Source: Enterobacter vonholyi (GTDB lineage: Bacteria; Pseudomonadota; Gammaproteobacteria; Enterobacterales; Enterobacteriaceae). From it: 64,000 nucleotides of DNA. This document shows, in pieces, positions 33,313 to 42,279 of the stretch. The notes beneath the pieces were generated by a model. The model saw only the letters and a list, made by a program, of their open reading frames with translations, had not been told where the DNA came from and ran no database searches. The translations under genes and the position numbers were made by a program. The stretch is from contig NZ_VTUC01000001.1 in NCBI RefSeq assembly GCF_008364555.1, positions 248,001 to 312,000 on the forward strand. Direction: 5' to 3'. Within the stretch, counting starts at the first letter, position 1. The number at the start of each line of letters is the position of its first letter.

Positions 33313-33926
33313 CTCCGCCCCTTCTCCAGGCTTTCATACGTTCTGCGAATTTTAACGTCATAATCACCGAAATCGCTTCCGTTATAGTTGAATGCCATAT
33401 TATAAAAGTCCTTATTTACCATTGCCGACAGTAGTGAGCTGTTCTTATTGCACAAATGTAAAAAAGCATTTAATTGCTTACCGGCATTAGACTTCATATC
33501 TTTTAAAAATGTGCCGAGATCTTTATAACCGCACGATTCGTAATTAAACCCCATAATCTGGAACATCCCCCATGAACACGATTTTATCGCAGCTTCGGCA
33601 TCAAGTGCGTAGGCCTTCGCCAGGGTATTCCATGCAGAAAGCTGGTCGATATTGTTTTTTTGCCATTCCGGACCCACTTTCTTTACATATTTATAAGACA
33701 AAAAAGGGTGGGTTTGATCGTATTTCCTTTTGGTGTATTTACGGAAAATATGCCCTTCATACGCAATAATCGGTAGATTTAAAGCATTAAACCCAGATCG
33801 TCCGCCCGACTCCACAATAGAAAAAGCTTTGATGATATTCAGTTCTACCCGACGATTAAGATTTTCCCAGGCTTCAGTAAAGTCCTGTTCCGTCAGCGAT
33901 ACAGCCCCATCAATACCAGGCGCCAT
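33309..33926 (-). CDS. N-acetylmuramidase domain protein (C-terminal part of split gene)
   Basis: Predicted peptidoglycan hydrolase of the DUF3380/N-acetylmuramidase family. The 205 residues carry SLTEQDFTEAWENLNRRVEL at the start, the catalytic-type Glu in KAFSIVESGGRSGFN, NLPIIAYEGHIFRKY, then SWGMFQIMGFNYESCGY and AFNYNGSDFGDYDVKIRRTY, all family hallmarks. The frame is the same as that of the upstream gene: a TGA is followed by Ser-Lys-Leu and then this ATG, with no Shine-Dalgarno sequence. It is thus probably the second half of one 349-codon gene, broken in the linker by a nonsense codon or read by reinitiation. No signal peptide is seen, so export would need another route (type VI secretion or a holin). 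Confidence 0.75.
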   Translation of the reverse strand: MAPGIDGAVSLTEQDFTEAWENLNRRVELNIIKAFSIVESGGRSGFNALNLPIIAYEGHIFRKYTKRKYDQTHPFLSYKYVKKVGPEWQKNNIDQLSAWNTLAKAYALDAEAAIKSCSWGMFQIMGFNYESCGYKDLGTFLKDMKSNAGKQLNAFLHLCNKNSSLLSAMVNKDFYNMAFNYNGSDFGDYDVKIRRTYESLEKGRR

Positions 33927-33935
33927 CAGCTTGCT

Positions 33936-34358
33936 TCACTCAAGGGTTTCATCTGCTACGTTGTAGCGCTCTTTTCTCAGATAATCGTTAACCAGCTGAC
34001 GGACGCTATTTTCATTGGCAGAAGGTTGCCTAAAAAATGAAGACGTGAAAGACGATTGTTGAGACGCAAGGGGATATTTCATCGCAGCAGCAACTAATCC
34101 ACGGAAAGTCTTCCCTTCTGGCTCAATAACCCCATCGGGATGCTGGAAACGCAAATGAATGGACTGAAACTGGCTGATGGTTCTGATCAATGTCGGGGAA
34201 ATAATCCCATCTTCTGGGATGTCATACTGGATGATAGGCTTAATGAGATTAAACAGGTATTGCACGATAATCACGTCGCGCTGAAAGTTTCCTGCTTTAC
34301 CTGGCGTTCCTACGGCACTTTTCAATAAAGGTGACAAACGTCTGAGAGAATTATCCAT
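33936..34358 (-). CDS. Peptidoglycan-binding-like N-terminal part of split muramidase gene
   Basis: 140 residues from the ATG at 34358 (MDNSLRRLSPLLKSAVGTPG) to a TGA at 33938-33936. The segment NFQRDVIIVQYLFNLIKPII, with DGIISPTLIRTISQFQSIHL, resembles the PG_binding_1 repeat (DVxxLQxxLN ... G xxxxTxxAIxxFQ). GVIEPEGKTFRGLVAA continues that fold. The last residues (VRQLVNDYLRKERY) look like a linker. The next frame codons lead directly into the muramidase domain. The frame is open up to 34460, but the upstream part lacks support. The DNA is AT-rich compared with its neighbours. Confidence 0.68.
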   Translation of the reverse strand: MDNSLRRLSPLLKSAVGTPGKAGNFQRDVIIVQYLFNLIKPIIQYDIPEDGIISPTLIRTISQFQSIHLRFQHPDGVIEPEGKTFRGLVAAAMKYPLASQQSSFTSSFFRQPSANENSVRQLVNDYLRKERYNVADETLE

Positions 34359-34507
34359 TTCTGAGTACTCATAAATGAAAAAATATACGGTTAGTGGGAA
34401 ACCGCATCTCGTGATCGACAGCATCAAGCTGCTCACATCCAGCAGGCATTGATACGCCACTTGCGCCGCACCAGGTAAACACTGAAAACAGGAGTTATTG
34501 GGAGCAC

Positions 34508-34532
34508 AAATGGGTGGGGGCCCTGCCAGCTA
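34508..34532. repeat. Proximal attachment-site-like repeat (ffs 3' end)
   Basis: 25 bases comprising the last 21 nucleotides of the SRP RNA gene and 4 bases of flank; 24 of 25 match 32005-32029. This is where an element appears to have inserted while restoring an intact ffs. Confidence 0.75.
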
Positions 34533-34625
34533 CATCCCGGCACACACGTCGTCTGCCCTGGCTGCTTCCTTCCGGACCTGACCTGGTGAACAGAGTAGCG
34601 TTGCGGGAGAACCAACAGAGCCCCC
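34512..34625 (-). ncRNA. ffs: 4.5S RNA of the signal recognition particle
   Basis: 114-nucleotide RNA that binds Ffh and targets nascent inner-membrane proteins to FtsY/SecYEG. The sequence begins GGGGGCTCTGTTGGTTCTCC and contains the universally conserved tetraloop and asymmetric-loop region AGGTCCGGAAGGAAGCAGCC; it ends CTGGCAGGGCCCCCACCC, which pairs with the 5' end. Length and sequence match E. coli ffs with few changes. It is divergent from atl, and its 3' end is used as an apparent integration site. Confidence 0.98.
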
Positions 34626-34657
34626 ATTGAGAGCGTTGATAACCAACGCGCTGGCGC

Positions 34658-34686
34658 ATTATCCCTGTGCTAAAGCCCAATTGCAA
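34658..34686 (-). promoter_or_regulatory. ffs promoter
   Basis: TTGCAA (34686-34681), a 17-base spacer and GATAAT (34663-34658) on the minus strand. Transcription would start about 26 bases before the mature 5' end, consistent with the RNase P-processed leader of 4.5S RNA. Confidence 0.75.
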
Positions 34687-34788
34687 GCGACCAGCAACCG
34701 GATGCTGGTTTCTTGCGCAAACAGGCGCAGCAATCATGAAGATCTTCGTTTACCATAGCGTTCCAGAAACTCCCCCACAGGTGAAGGT

Positions 34789-35100
34789 ATGGACGAACAC
34801 GACTCCTTTCCACAGCGCGTATGGCAAATCGTGGCCTCAATCCCGGAAGGCTATGTCACTACCTATGGTGATGTTGCGCGCCTGGCCGGTTCCCCGCGCG
34901 CGGCGCGACAGGTTGGAGGAGTCCTCAAACGGCTACCGGAAGGCAGTACGTTGCCCTGGCATCGCGTGGTGAATCGTCATGGGAACATTTCGCTCACCGG
35001 GCCGGATCTTCAGCGTCAGCGTCAGGCGTTACTTTCAGAGGGTGTCCAGGTGACAGGGTCGGGTCAGATCGATTTGCAGAAGTTTCGCTGGATATATTGA
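34789..35100 (+). CDS. atl: Alkyltransferase-like protein (Atl/YbaZ)
   Basis: DNA-binding protein that recognises O6-alkylguanine and channels it to nucleotide excision repair. The 103-residue product begins MDEHDSFPQRVWQIVASIPE. The helix-turn-helix with the arginine finger is SPRAARQVGGVLKRLP. The alkyl-acceptor motif PCHRV of true methyltransferases reads PWHRVV, so the Cys is replaced by Trp and the protein cannot self-alkylate. E. coli YbaZ is longer at the N-terminus; here the ATG at 34789 lies 5 bases after GGTGAAGG. A REP-like palindrome starts at the base after its stop. Confidence 0.93.
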   Translation: MDEHDSFPQRVWQIVASIPEGYVTTYGDVARLAGSPRAARQVGGVLKRLPEGSTLPWHRVVNRHGNISLTGPDLQRQRQALLSEGVQVTGSGQIDLQKFRWIY

Positions 35101-35122
35101 CCCCTCTCCCGGAGGAGAGGGG
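35101..35122. repeat. REP-like palindromic element (copy 3)
   Basis: CCCCTCTCC / GGAGAGGGG with loop CGGA, immediately after the atl stop, between the convergent atl and ybaY. It is a shorter version of the 1061/7923/36740 elements, without the CCCTCACCC prefix. It may double as a terminator hairpin. Confidence 0.6.
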
Positions 35123-35133
35123 AAATGCAGGAA

Positions 35134-35661
35134 TTACATCTGAGTCGGTGGGGTTGGCAGAGACGGCTGATTGGTCTGCGGTGCGACCGGTACTTCGGTC
35201 TGCTGCACCGGCACCAGGTTCAGGTCGATTTTTGTCCCACCGTTGTTGATTGCTTCCTGAACCGTATCGGTGATAAAGACCAGCTTACCGTTGATGGTTA
35301 CCGCTGCACTCAGCAGAATACGGGCGTTAGGCTGCACGTCCGACGGGTTATACGGCAACACGAAGCTAAATGGCGCCTGCTTACCTTCTGTACGGACCGC
35401 ACGCTGGGCCACGACTTTAGACGGCGCGTCGGCCAGGGAAGCATCAGACAGCGTTACCGTTAGTACCGCGTCCGGTGGCAGAGCGACTCTCTGCTTGATC
35501 CAGATTGTACCGGAAACGTTAGGCTGCTGAATGGACTGCTGTGAAAGGGTATTAATCCCGTTCGGATCTGCAGCTGGAACCGGCACCTGGGCGCTCTTAC
35601 CGGCACAGGCGGACAACGCCACCGCAATAGCTACACCACTAAGCATGGGCACGAGTTTCAT
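35134..35661 (-). CDS. ybaY: Outer-membrane lipoprotein YbaY
   Basis: 175-residue lipoprotein (E. coli 190). It has a signal sequence and lipobox: [20 protein letters not shown] with Cys at residue 19. The YbaY domain follows ([20 protein letters not shown] and [20 protein letters not shown]), with [15 protein letters not shown] and a Gln/Pro-rich tail shorter than in E. coli. Function is unknown; the family is linked to glycan or envelope stress. It is divergent from tesB. Confidence 0.92.
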   Translation of the reverse strand: MKLVPMLSGVAIAVALSACAGKSAQVPVPAADPNGINTLSQQSIQQPNVSGTIWIKQRVALPPDAVLTVTLSDASLADAPSKVVAQRAVRTEGKQAPFSFVLPYNPSDVQPNARILLSAAVTINGKLVFITDTVQEAINNGGTKIDLNLVPVQQTEVPVAPQTNQPSLPTPPTQM

Positions 35662-35861
35662 TGAAGTCTCCTTATCAATGCACCAGCGGGATCGATCCCA
35701 TCCGATGTCGTTTCAATCACATAACGTATTCAAGTGTGGCACAGATCACCGATTTATGCCTGAAAACGTGCCGATATTCAGATTATTCTACCCATCGGAC
35801 CACTTTCATTTCTGCGTTATACTCTGCCTATCTTTCGCTACGGCGTTTATTGAGGACAACT

Positions 35862-36722
35862 ATGAGTCAGGCACTGAACAATCTGCTGACATTACTAAAT
35901 CTGGAAAAAATTGAGGAAGGACTCTTTCGCGGACAGAGCGAAGATCTCGGCTTACGCCAGGTATTCGGGGGGCAAGTCGTCGGACAGGCACTGTACGCAG
36001 CAAAGGAGACTGTCCCGGCAGACCGTCTGGTGCATTCATTCCACAGCTACTTCTTACGCCCTGGCGATAGCGCAAAACCGATTGTGTATGACGTTGAAGT
36101 TCTGCGAGACGGCAACAGCTTCAGCGCGCGCCGCGTAGCGGCCATTCAGAGCGGCAAGCCGATCTTTTACATGACGGCCTCTTTCCAGGCGCCGGAGCCG
36201 GGCTACGAGCATCAGAAAGTGATGCCCCCGGCTCCGTCACCTGACTCTTTAAAATCAGAGACGGATATTGCTCGCGCGCTGGCGCATCTGCTTCCCCCTC
36301 AGGTCAAAGAGAAGTTTCTCTGCGATAAGCCGCTGGAGATCCGCCCGTTTGAGTTCCACAACCCGATGAAAGGCCATACCGCCGAGCCGAAACGCCAGGT
36401 TTGGATCCGTGCCAACGGGACCGTGCCGGAAGATTTCCGCGTCCATCAGTATCTGCTGGGCTATGCGTCTGACTTCAACTTCCTGCCGGTGGCGCTGCAG
36501 CCGCACGGCGTTGGTTTCCTGGAAAAAGGGATGCAGGTCGCGACGATCGATCACTCCATGTGGTTCCACCGTCCGTTCAACATGAATGAGTGGCTGCTTT
36601 ACAGCGTGGAGAGCACGTCAGCGTCGAGCGCGCGCGGATTTGTGCGTGGAGAATTTTATACTCAGGACGGCGTGCTGGTCGCTTCGACGGTGCAGGAAGG
36701 GGTGATGCGTAATCGCGGGTGA
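35862..36722 (+). CDS. tesB: Acyl-CoA thioesterase II
   Basis: Cytoplasmic double-hotdog thioesterase that hydrolyses medium- and long-chain acyl-CoAs. The start is the ATG at 35862 ([20 protein letters not shown]), preceded by TTGAGGAC, giving 286 residues as in E. coli; the frame is open upstream to 35661 without support. Features: [28 protein letters not shown], and in the second half [20 protein letters not shown] with the [16 protein letters not shown] motif. It is convergent with amtB. Confidence 0.96.
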   Translation: MSQALNNLLTLLNLEKIEEGLFRGQSEDLGLRQVFGGQVVGQALYAAKETVPADRLVHSFHSYFLRPGDSAKPIVYDVEVLRDGNSFSARRVAAIQSGKPIFYMTASFQAPEPGYEHQKVMPPAPSPDSLKSETDIARALAHLLPPQVKEKFLCDKPLEIRPFEFHNPMKGHTAEPKRQVWIRANGTVPEDFRVHQYLLGYASDFNFLPVALQPHGVGFLEKGMQVATIDHSMWFHRPFNMNEWLLYSVESTSASSARGFVRGEFYTQDGVLVASTVQEGVMRNRG

Positions 36723-36739
36723 TTGTGTGCGGCCTGATG

Positions 36740-36772
36740 CCCTCACCCTGCCCCTCTCCCACCGGGAGAGGG
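36740..36772. repeat. REP-like palindromic element (copy 4)
   Basis: CCCTCACCC, then CCCTCTCCC / GGGAGAGGG with loop ACC, 17 bases after the tesB stop. The bases before it (GTGCGGCCTGATG) match those before copy 1 at 11 of 13 positions, so the element extends to about 36728. Confidence 0.75.
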
Positions 36773-36783
36773 AATACACATTA

Positions 36784-36810
36784 AAAACGGCAACCAGAGG
36801 TTGCCGTTTT
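36784..36810. terminator. Bidirectional terminator between tesB and amtB
   Basis: Stem AAAACGGCAACC / GGTTGCCGTTTT with loop AGA; T/A tracts on both sides serve both convergent genes. Confidence 0.88.
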
Positions 36811-36818
36811 GCTGTTTA

Positions 36819-38108
36819 TCAGGCGTTATACGCATTCTCGCCGTGGCTGTTGACGTCCAGGCCTTCGCGCTCCTGCTCTTCCGGTACGCGCAGACCCACC
36901 GTCATATCCGCCAGCTTATAGCCAATGAAGGCCACAACAGCAGACCAGACAACGGTGATAGCAATACTTTCCAGCTGCACCAGCACCTGATGAACCATGG
37001 TGACACCTTCCGCGTAACCCACGCCACCGAGCGATTTCGCCGCGAAGATACCGGTCATGATACAACCGACTATGCCGCACACGCCGTGCACGCCAAATAC
37101 ATCGCATGGGTCGTCGACGCGCAGCACACGTTTCAGTGCGGTCACGCCCCACAGACCCGCCAGACCCGACACCAGGCCGACCAGCAGCGCACCGCCGACA
37201 CCGACATAACCACACGCAGGGGTGATACCAACCAGACCGGCAATCGCACCTGAACAGGCACCCAGCAGAGAAGGTTTACCGCGCACCGCCCACTCGCCAA
37301 ACACCCAAGAGAGAATCGCACCCGCCGTGGCAACAACGGTGTTCACGAAGGCCAACGCGGCGATTTCGTTGGCCGCACTCGCAGAGCCGGCGTTGAAGCC
37401 AAACCAGCCAAAGTAGAGGATCGCAGTACCGGTAAACACCATCGGCAGGTTGTGCGGTTTAAACGCTTCTTTACCGAAGCCCACGCGTTTGCCAATCAGG
37501 TAGGCCCCCACCAGACCCGCTACCGCGGCGTTGATGTGTACAACGGTACCGCCCGCGAAGTCCAGCGCACCATGGGTTGCCAGCAGACCGCCCCCCCAGA
37601 CCATGTGCGCAATCGGCACATAGGAGAGCGTCATCCAGACCACTACGAAGATCAGAACAGCAGAGAAACGAATACGCTCCGCCAGCGCGCCCACAATAAG
37701 CCCGACGGTAATACAGGCGAAGGAGCCCTGGAACGCCACGTGAATATACTGATAGAAGCTGCCCATTAGCGCGGTCAGCTCAATATTTTTCAGCATCACC
37801 CAGTCGAAGTTACCAAAGAACGCGTTGCCCGTACCAAACGCCAGCGAGTAACCGTAAACCACCCACAGCACGCAGACCAGCGCAAACGTCACGGCAACCT
37901 GCGTCAGCATGGAGAGAACGTTTTTGCCACGGATCAGGCCGCCGTAGAACAGCGCAATGCCCGGAATGGACATGAAAAGCACCAGCGCGGTGCTGATCAT
38001 CATAAAGGCGTTATCGGCTTTATCAGCCACCGCAGGGGCAGCAGCCAGCGCCAGGCCCGGCAGCAGCGCCAGCGAACCCAGACCCGTTTTAAGTGTTGCT
38101 ATCTTCAT
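36819..38108 (-). CDS. amtB: Ammonium transporter AmtB
   Basis: Trimeric inner-membrane ammonium channel used under nitrogen limitation. The start is the ATG at 38108 (MKIATLKTGLGSLALLPGLA), giving 429 residues (E. coli 428); a signal sequence is cleaved after ALAAA-type residues. It has eleven TM helices with conserved HVAFQGSFACITVGLIVGAL and WVVYGYSLAFG, and the twin-His region HGVCGIVGCIMTGIF. It is cotranscribed with glnK (35 bases downstream of it) from a sigma-54 promoter; GlnK plugs the channel when nitrogen is ample. Confidence 0.97.
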   Translation of the reverse strand: MKIATLKTGLGSLALLPGLALAAAPAVADKADNAFMMISTALVLFMSIPGIALFYGGLIRGKNVLSMLTQVAVTFALVCVLWVVYGYSLAFGTGNAFFGNFDWVMLKNIELTALMGSFYQYIHVAFQGSFACITVGLIVGALAERIRFSAVLIFVVVWMTLSYVPIAHMVWGGGLLATHGALDFAGGTVVHINAAVAGLVGAYLIGKRVGFGKEAFKPHNLPMVFTGTAILYFGWFGFNAGSASAANEIAALAFVNTVVATAGAILSWVFGEWAVRGKPSLLGACSGAIAGLVGITPACGYVGVGGALLVGLVSGLAGLWGVTALKRVLRVDDPCDVFGVHGVCGIVGCIMTGIFAAKSLGGVGYAEGVTMVHQVLVQLESIAITVVWSAVVAFIGYKLADMTVGLRVPEEQEREGLDVNSHGENAYNA

Positions 38109-38143
38109 TTTCTCGATCCCTATCACTGTGTGCCAGGCGTTAT

Positions 38144-38482
38144 TTACAATGCCGCTTCGTCAGATTCGCCGGTACGGATGCGAATGACGCGCTGCAGTTC
38201 GGCAACGAAAATTTTGCCGTCGCCAATTTTGCCGGTGTAGGCCGCTTTGCTAATGACATCAATGACTTCATCAAGCTGATCATCAGCAATCGCGACATCA
38301 ATTTTTACTTTTGGCAGAAAGTTAACGCTGTATTCCGCCCCGCGATAAAGCTCGGCATGACCCTTCTGACGACCAAAGCCTTTCACTTCGGTGACAGTCA
38401 GTCCCTGAATACCCATTGAAGACAACGCTTCACGCACGTCTTCGAGTTTGAATGGTTTGATTACAACCGTAACCAGCTTCAT
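38144..38482 (-). CDS. glnK: PII signal protein GlnK
   Basis: 112-residue trimeric nitrogen sensor. The start is the ATG at 38482 (MKLVTVVIKPFKLEDVREAL), preceded by GGGGATCT. The T-loop with the uridylylated Tyr51 is GAEYSVNFLPK, and the ATP/2-oxoglutarate contacts GFGRQKGH and TGKIGDGKIFV are intact. It binds AmtB and modulates the Ntr system. First gene of glnK-amtB. Confidence 0.98.
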   Translation of the reverse strand: MKLVTVVIKPFKLEDVREALSSMGIQGLTVTEVKGFGRQKGHAELYRGAEYSVNFLPKVKIDVAIADDQLDEVIDVISKAAYTGKIGDGKIFVAELQRVIRIRTGESDEAAL

Positions 38483-38534
38483 AGATCCCCTCCAGTCAGA
38501 ATTCGGTAATGGCCGTAGCTTACGCAGAAGGTAT

Positions 38535-38550
38535 TGCAAGGGATGTGCCA
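38535..38550 (-). promoter_or_regulatory. Sigma-54 promoter of glnK-amtB
   Basis: TGGCACATCCCTTGCA on the minus strand: a perfect -24/-12 match (TGGCAC, five bases, TTGCA), 52 bases before the glnK start. Confidence 0.93.
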
Positions 38551-38613
38551 GAAATGCAAACGGGGGGGAACGGCGGCGCACAGAGCATTACACGGCCTTG
38601 ATAAACGAACTGG

Positions 38614-38650
38614 TGAAAAAAAACGCACCATGCCGGTGCATGGTGCGTTT
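38614..38650 (-). terminator. Terminator of mdlAB
   Basis: On the minus strand, the 13-bp stem AAACGCACCATGC / GCATGGTGCGTTT with a 4-base loop and a run of T. It lies about 53 bases after the mdlB stop. Confidence 0.9.
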
Positions 38651-38685
38651 CAGTTTTGCACCAACAGGAATGACTGTTAGTGCGC

Positions 38686-38702
38686 CGCCTCATTTTGGTG
38701 CA
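38686..38702. promoter_or_regulatory. Candidate NtrC enhancer site for glnK
   Basis: CGCCTCATTTTGGTGCA: the right half GGTGCA fits the NtrC consensus (TGCACY-N5-RGTGCA), the left half is degenerate. It is about 150 bases upstream of the sigma-54 promoter, a typical enhancer distance. A second 17-base match (38624-38640) falls within the mdlAB terminator arms. Confidence 0.4.
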
Positions 38703-40484
38703 TCAGGCGCTAAGCGACTCTTCATCGCGCACGCTGGCCGCCAGCTCTTCGCCCGCCAGCTGCAGCTGGTACATCTGCCAGTAGCGCCCTTTTGCTTCCA
38801 GCAGTTCACGGTGGGTACCACGTTCAACGGCCTGTCCGCGATGTAGCACCAGAATGGTATCGGCATCGACGATGGTGGAAAGACGGTGGGCAATCACCAC
38901 CAGCGTCGTATGGTCGCGTACGGCGGAGAGTGCCTGCTGGATGGCCTGCTCGGTGCCGGAGTCAATACTGGCAGTGGCTTCATCCAGAATCAGGATCTGC
39001 GGCGTTTCAATCAGCACCCGCGCCAGCGCCAGGAGCTGCTTTTGCCCGACAGAGAGATTATTCCCCTGCTCGCCCAGCCTGGTATTTATCCCATCGCTAA
39101 ACCCGCGCGCAAGCTCTGCCAGCTGCACTTTTTCCAGCACGTCCCAGACCTGTCCCTGAGTGTAGTCTCGTCCCAGAGTCACGTTGGCGTAGAAGGTATC
39201 GGCCAGCACGACCGGATCCTGTTGCACCATCGCGACGCCTTTACGCAACACGGTGTGGCTGAGAGACGCGAGCGGGCGCCCGTCGAGGCGGATTTCGCCG
39301 CGCGTGACCGGGTAATAGCCCATCAACAGGCTGGCTAGCGTGCTCTTACCGCTGCCGGTATGCCCCACCAGCGCCACGAAACCGCGCGACGGAACGTCAA
39401 GCGTGATGTCCTGCAGCACCAGCCGATCTTCGCGATAGGCAAACGATACGTTATCAAAGGCGATAGTCCCGCTTTGCAGAGGTTGCTCGTCATTGCCGTA
39501 GGCCTGACGCGGCCTGTCCATCAGCTCAAACACGCGCTCACCGGCGACCACCGCCTGCTGCAACATCGATTGCTGGGTGGTGAGCTCGATCAACGGCTCG
39601 TTAAGGCGTCCCAGATAGCTAATAAAGGCGTACAGCACGCCCACCTCAATCGTACCGTTTGAGCTCAGCCCAAAGAGCATCAGCAGCCCGCAAAGCACCA
39701 GCGCCGAGAAAAGGCTCAGCAGCGGACGCAGCAGGAAACCATCAAGCCGCAGCGTCTGCATACGCGCCATATAGTGCGAACGGCTGGCTTCCCCCATGCG
39801 TTCGCCAAAGCGGGCCTGCTGGCGGAACTGCTGGATGACGCTCATGCCGTTAATCACTTCGTTGAAGCCATCGTTGATGTCGGCCAGATAGGCGCGAACC
39901 CGGCGCACAATCGGCGTGCTGTAACGCTGGTAAATCACCATGACGATCAACACCGCCGGGAAGATGGTGATCGCCACCAGCGCCATACGCCAGTCAAGGC
40001 TGAACATCGCAACCAGCATCGCGCCAATCAGCGCCGCGCTGCGCAATACGGTCGCCACAACGGTGACGTACAGATCGCGGATCACCTCGGTATCGTTGGT
40101 CACGCGCGAAATTACCTGCCCAACCGGCTGGATATCAAACTCGCTGAGCGGCTGGCGAAGCGCCGCGTCCATCACATCCGTACGCAGCTGCTGAACAACG
40201 CCCACGGCAGCACGGTTAAACAGCAGCGACTGAGCATAGTGCAGCCCTGCCGCCGCCAGCTGAAGGCCAACGTAGGCCACGCCTAACCCCGCCACCAGCC
40301 CCAGGGGCAGATAGCTTTTGGCGACCATATTGTCGATGAAGTAGCTAATGAGCAAAGGACCGCTCACTTCAGCAATCGCCGCAATCCAGAGTAAAAGCAC
40401 GGCAACGGAGAGCGGTTTACGCCACGGCGAGCCGTAGGCCAGCAGACGTTTGAGCGTCGGCCACATCGTTCCGAGCTTACGCAT
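38703..40484 (-). CDS. mdlB: ABC exporter half-transporter MdlB (SmdB)
   Basis: 593-residue inner-membrane half-transporter (six TM helices plus ATPase). The start is the ATG at 40484 ([20 protein letters not shown]), which matches E. coli; the frame is open 41 codons further upstream within mdlA. Walker A is GHTGSGKST, the signature [15 protein letters not shown], Walker [11 protein letters not shown] and the H-loop VVIAHRLS. It overlaps mdlA by 8 bases and should form a heterodimer with it. The substrate is uncertain (multidrug-like). Confidence 0.95.
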   Translation of the reverse strand: MRKLGTMWPTLKRLLAYGSPWRKPLSVAVLLLWIAAIAEVSGPLLISYFIDNMVAKSYLPLGLVAGLGVAYVGLQLAAAGLHYAQSLLFNRAAVGVVQQLRTDVMDAALRQPLSEFDIQPVGQVISRVTNDTEVIRDLYVTVVATVLRSAALIGAMLVAMFSLDWRMALVAITIFPAVLIVMVIYQRYSTPIVRRVRAYLADINDGFNEVINGMSVIQQFRQQARFGERMGEASRSHYMARMQTLRLDGFLLRPLLSLFSALVLCGLLMLFGLSSNGTIEVGVLYAFISYLGRLNEPLIELTTQQSMLQQAVVAGERVFELMDRPRQAYGNDEQPLQSGTIAFDNVSFAYREDRLVLQDITLDVPSRGFVALVGHTGSGKSTLASLLMGYYPVTRGEIRLDGRPLASLSHTVLRKGVAMVQQDPVVLADTFYANVTLGRDYTQGQVWDVLEKVQLAELARGFSDGINTRLGEQGNNLSVGQKQLLALARVLIETPQILILDEATASIDSGTEQAIQQALSAVRDHTTLVVIAHRLSTIVDADTILVLHRGQAVERGTHRELLEAKGRYWQMYQLQLAGEELAASVRDEESLSA

Positions 40485-42249
40485 TGGCGGCCTCCTCATC
40501 TTCTTCCGGCGCATCGTCCAGCGCCGCCTCAAGCTGTTGATAGCGGTACATATCGCGATACCAGCCCGGCTGCTCGGCAAGCGTTTCATGCTGCCCGCGC
40601 TGGGCAATGTGCCCGTGCTGCAAGACCAGAATTTCGCTGGCTTCGGTTAGCGCAGACAAACGGTGGGCGCTGATAATGACCGTGCGTCCGTCGCCCCACT
40701 GGCGCAGGTTATGCAGAATTTGATGCTCGGTACGGCCGTCCACGGCGGAAAGTGCATCATCCAGAATCAGGATTTCAGCATTCAGCAGCAGCGCGCGGGC
40801 AATGGAGATACGCTGTTTTTGCCCGCCGGACAGCATGACGCCGCGTTCCCCGACTTCCGTCTCGTACCCCTGAGGCAGACGCAAAATATCATCATGAACG
40901 CTGGCCAGACGCGCCACGTGTTCAATCTCTTCCTGCGTCGCCCCAGGGCGGCCAAGGGCGATGTTGTTCGCCACGGTGTCCGAAAATAAAAACGGCGTCT
41001 GGCTGACGACCGCCAGGCGACCACGCCACTCGTCCAGCAGCAGATTCGTCAGGGGGATATCATGGAAACAAATATCGCCCTCGGTGACGTCAAAGTGGCG
41101 CTGGAGCAGAGAGAGCACGGTACTTTTACCGGATCCCGTCGGGCCGCAGATGCCCAGCATCTGGCCCGGCTGAAGCGTAAAGCTGACGTTCTCCAGCACC
41201 GGATGCTCCGTTTGTGGATAGACAAACTTGCGGACGTCGACATGCATGACGCCGCGTCCTTCCGGTACGACTTCGCTGCCGTCATTGACCACCGGCGCTT
41301 CGGCCAGCATGGCGCGAATACGGCTGTAGGCGGCGCTGCCGCGCTCCACGATGTTAAACATCCAGGCCAGCGCCAGCATCGGCCAGATCATGAGACCCAG
41401 ATACATCGCAAAGCTGGTCAATTGCCCCAGGGTAAGCGTGCCCTGCACTACCATCCAGCTTCCGCCGCCAATGGCCAACATATTTGCCATGCCGATTGCG
41501 ATGTAAATCGTCGGATCGAAACGGGCGTCGATACGCGCGACGCGCATGTTTTTCGCCCCCGTGTCCGCGGCATCGGCGGCAAACAGCGCAGACTGCCGGT
41601 CTTCCAGACCAAACGCTTTGATCATGCGGATGCTGGTCATGCTCTCCTGGGTGCGATCGTTCAGCGACGAAAACGCCGCCTGCGCCAGCTTGAAGCGCTC
41701 GTGCAATTGTTCGCCATAGCGATTGATCGCCAGCGCCATGAGCGGCATCGGCAGCAGGGCCAGCAGGGTCAACTGCCAGCTGATCTGCGTGGACATCACG
41801 ATCAGCACCGCACAGCCCATCACCAGCGAGTCCACCAGCGTCAGCACCCCTTCCCCGGCGGCAAAGACCACGCGATCGACGTCGTTCGTCGCGCGGGCGA
41901 TGAGATCCCCGGTGCGATGGCGCAGATAAAATTCGGGATGCTGTCGGCTCAGCTGGCGGTAGAAATCTTCACGTAGCTCAACGGCCAGCTGATAGGACGC
42001 ACCAAACAGCAGCACGCGCCAGACGTAGCGCAGCAGATAAACAATGACCGCCGTCAGCACCAGCGTGCCAACCCACATCAACACCCGTGCGGTGGTGTAA
42101 TGCTGTTCGGTGACGCCATCCACGACGTAGCCCACCACTTTAGGCGGGATCAGCTGCAGTATGGCAATGATAATAAGCAGGGCGACTGCACCGAGGTAGC
42201 GTTGCCACTCCCGACGAAAGTACCAGCTTAATTGGGCAAATAATCGCAC
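40477..42249 (-). CDS. mdlA: ABC exporter half-transporter MdlA (SmdA)
   Basis: 590 residues, identical in length to E. coli MdlA. It begins [20 protein letters not shown]; six TM helices (about 15-290) precede the nucleotide-binding domain: Walker [10 protein letters not shown], signature [16 protein letters not shown], Walker [11 protein letters not shown] and SAHRLS. Walker B has Asp-Asp instead of Asp-Glu, so its site is probably the degenerate one of the heterodimer. Located between decR and mdlB. Confidence 0.95.
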   Translation of the reverse strand: MRLFAQLSWYFRREWQRYLGAVALLIIIAILQLIPPKVVGYVVDGVTEQHYTTARVLMWVGTLVLTAVIVYLLRYVWRVLLFGASYQLAVELREDFYRQLSRQHPEFYLRHRTGDLIARATNDVDRVVFAAGEGVLTLVDSLVMGCAVLIVMSTQISWQLTLLALLPMPLMALAINRYGEQLHERFKLAQAAFSSLNDRTQESMTSIRMIKAFGLEDRQSALFAADAADTGAKNMRVARIDARFDPTIYIAIGMANMLAIGGGSWMVVQGTLTLGQLTSFAMYLGLMIWPMLALAWMFNIVERGSAAYSRIRAMLAEAPVVNDGSEVVPEGRGVMHVDVRKFVYPQTEHPVLENVSFTLQPGQMLGICGPTGSGKSTVLSLLQRHFDVTEGDICFHDIPLTNLLLDEWRGRLAVVSQTPFLFSDTVANNIALGRPGATQEEIEHVARLASVHDDILRLPQGYETEVGERGVMLSGGQKQRISIARALLLNAEILILDDALSAVDGRTEHQILHNLRQWGDGRTVIISAHRLSALTEASEILVLQHGHIAQRGQHETLAEQPGWYRDMYRYQQLEAALDDAPEEDEEAANA

Positions 42250-42279
42250 GCGGTTTGTTCCTGAAGGTGTTTTACGAAG

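Noticed and set aside
34359..34460. Extended N-terminus of the peptidoglycan-binding-like protein
   Set aside because: The upstream frame starts at GTG without a ribosome-binding site and its translation has no similarity to the domain; the ATG at 34358 is a better start.
34433..34627. 64-codon frame reading through ffs
   Set aside because: The DNA is a structured SRP RNA; the frame is incidental.
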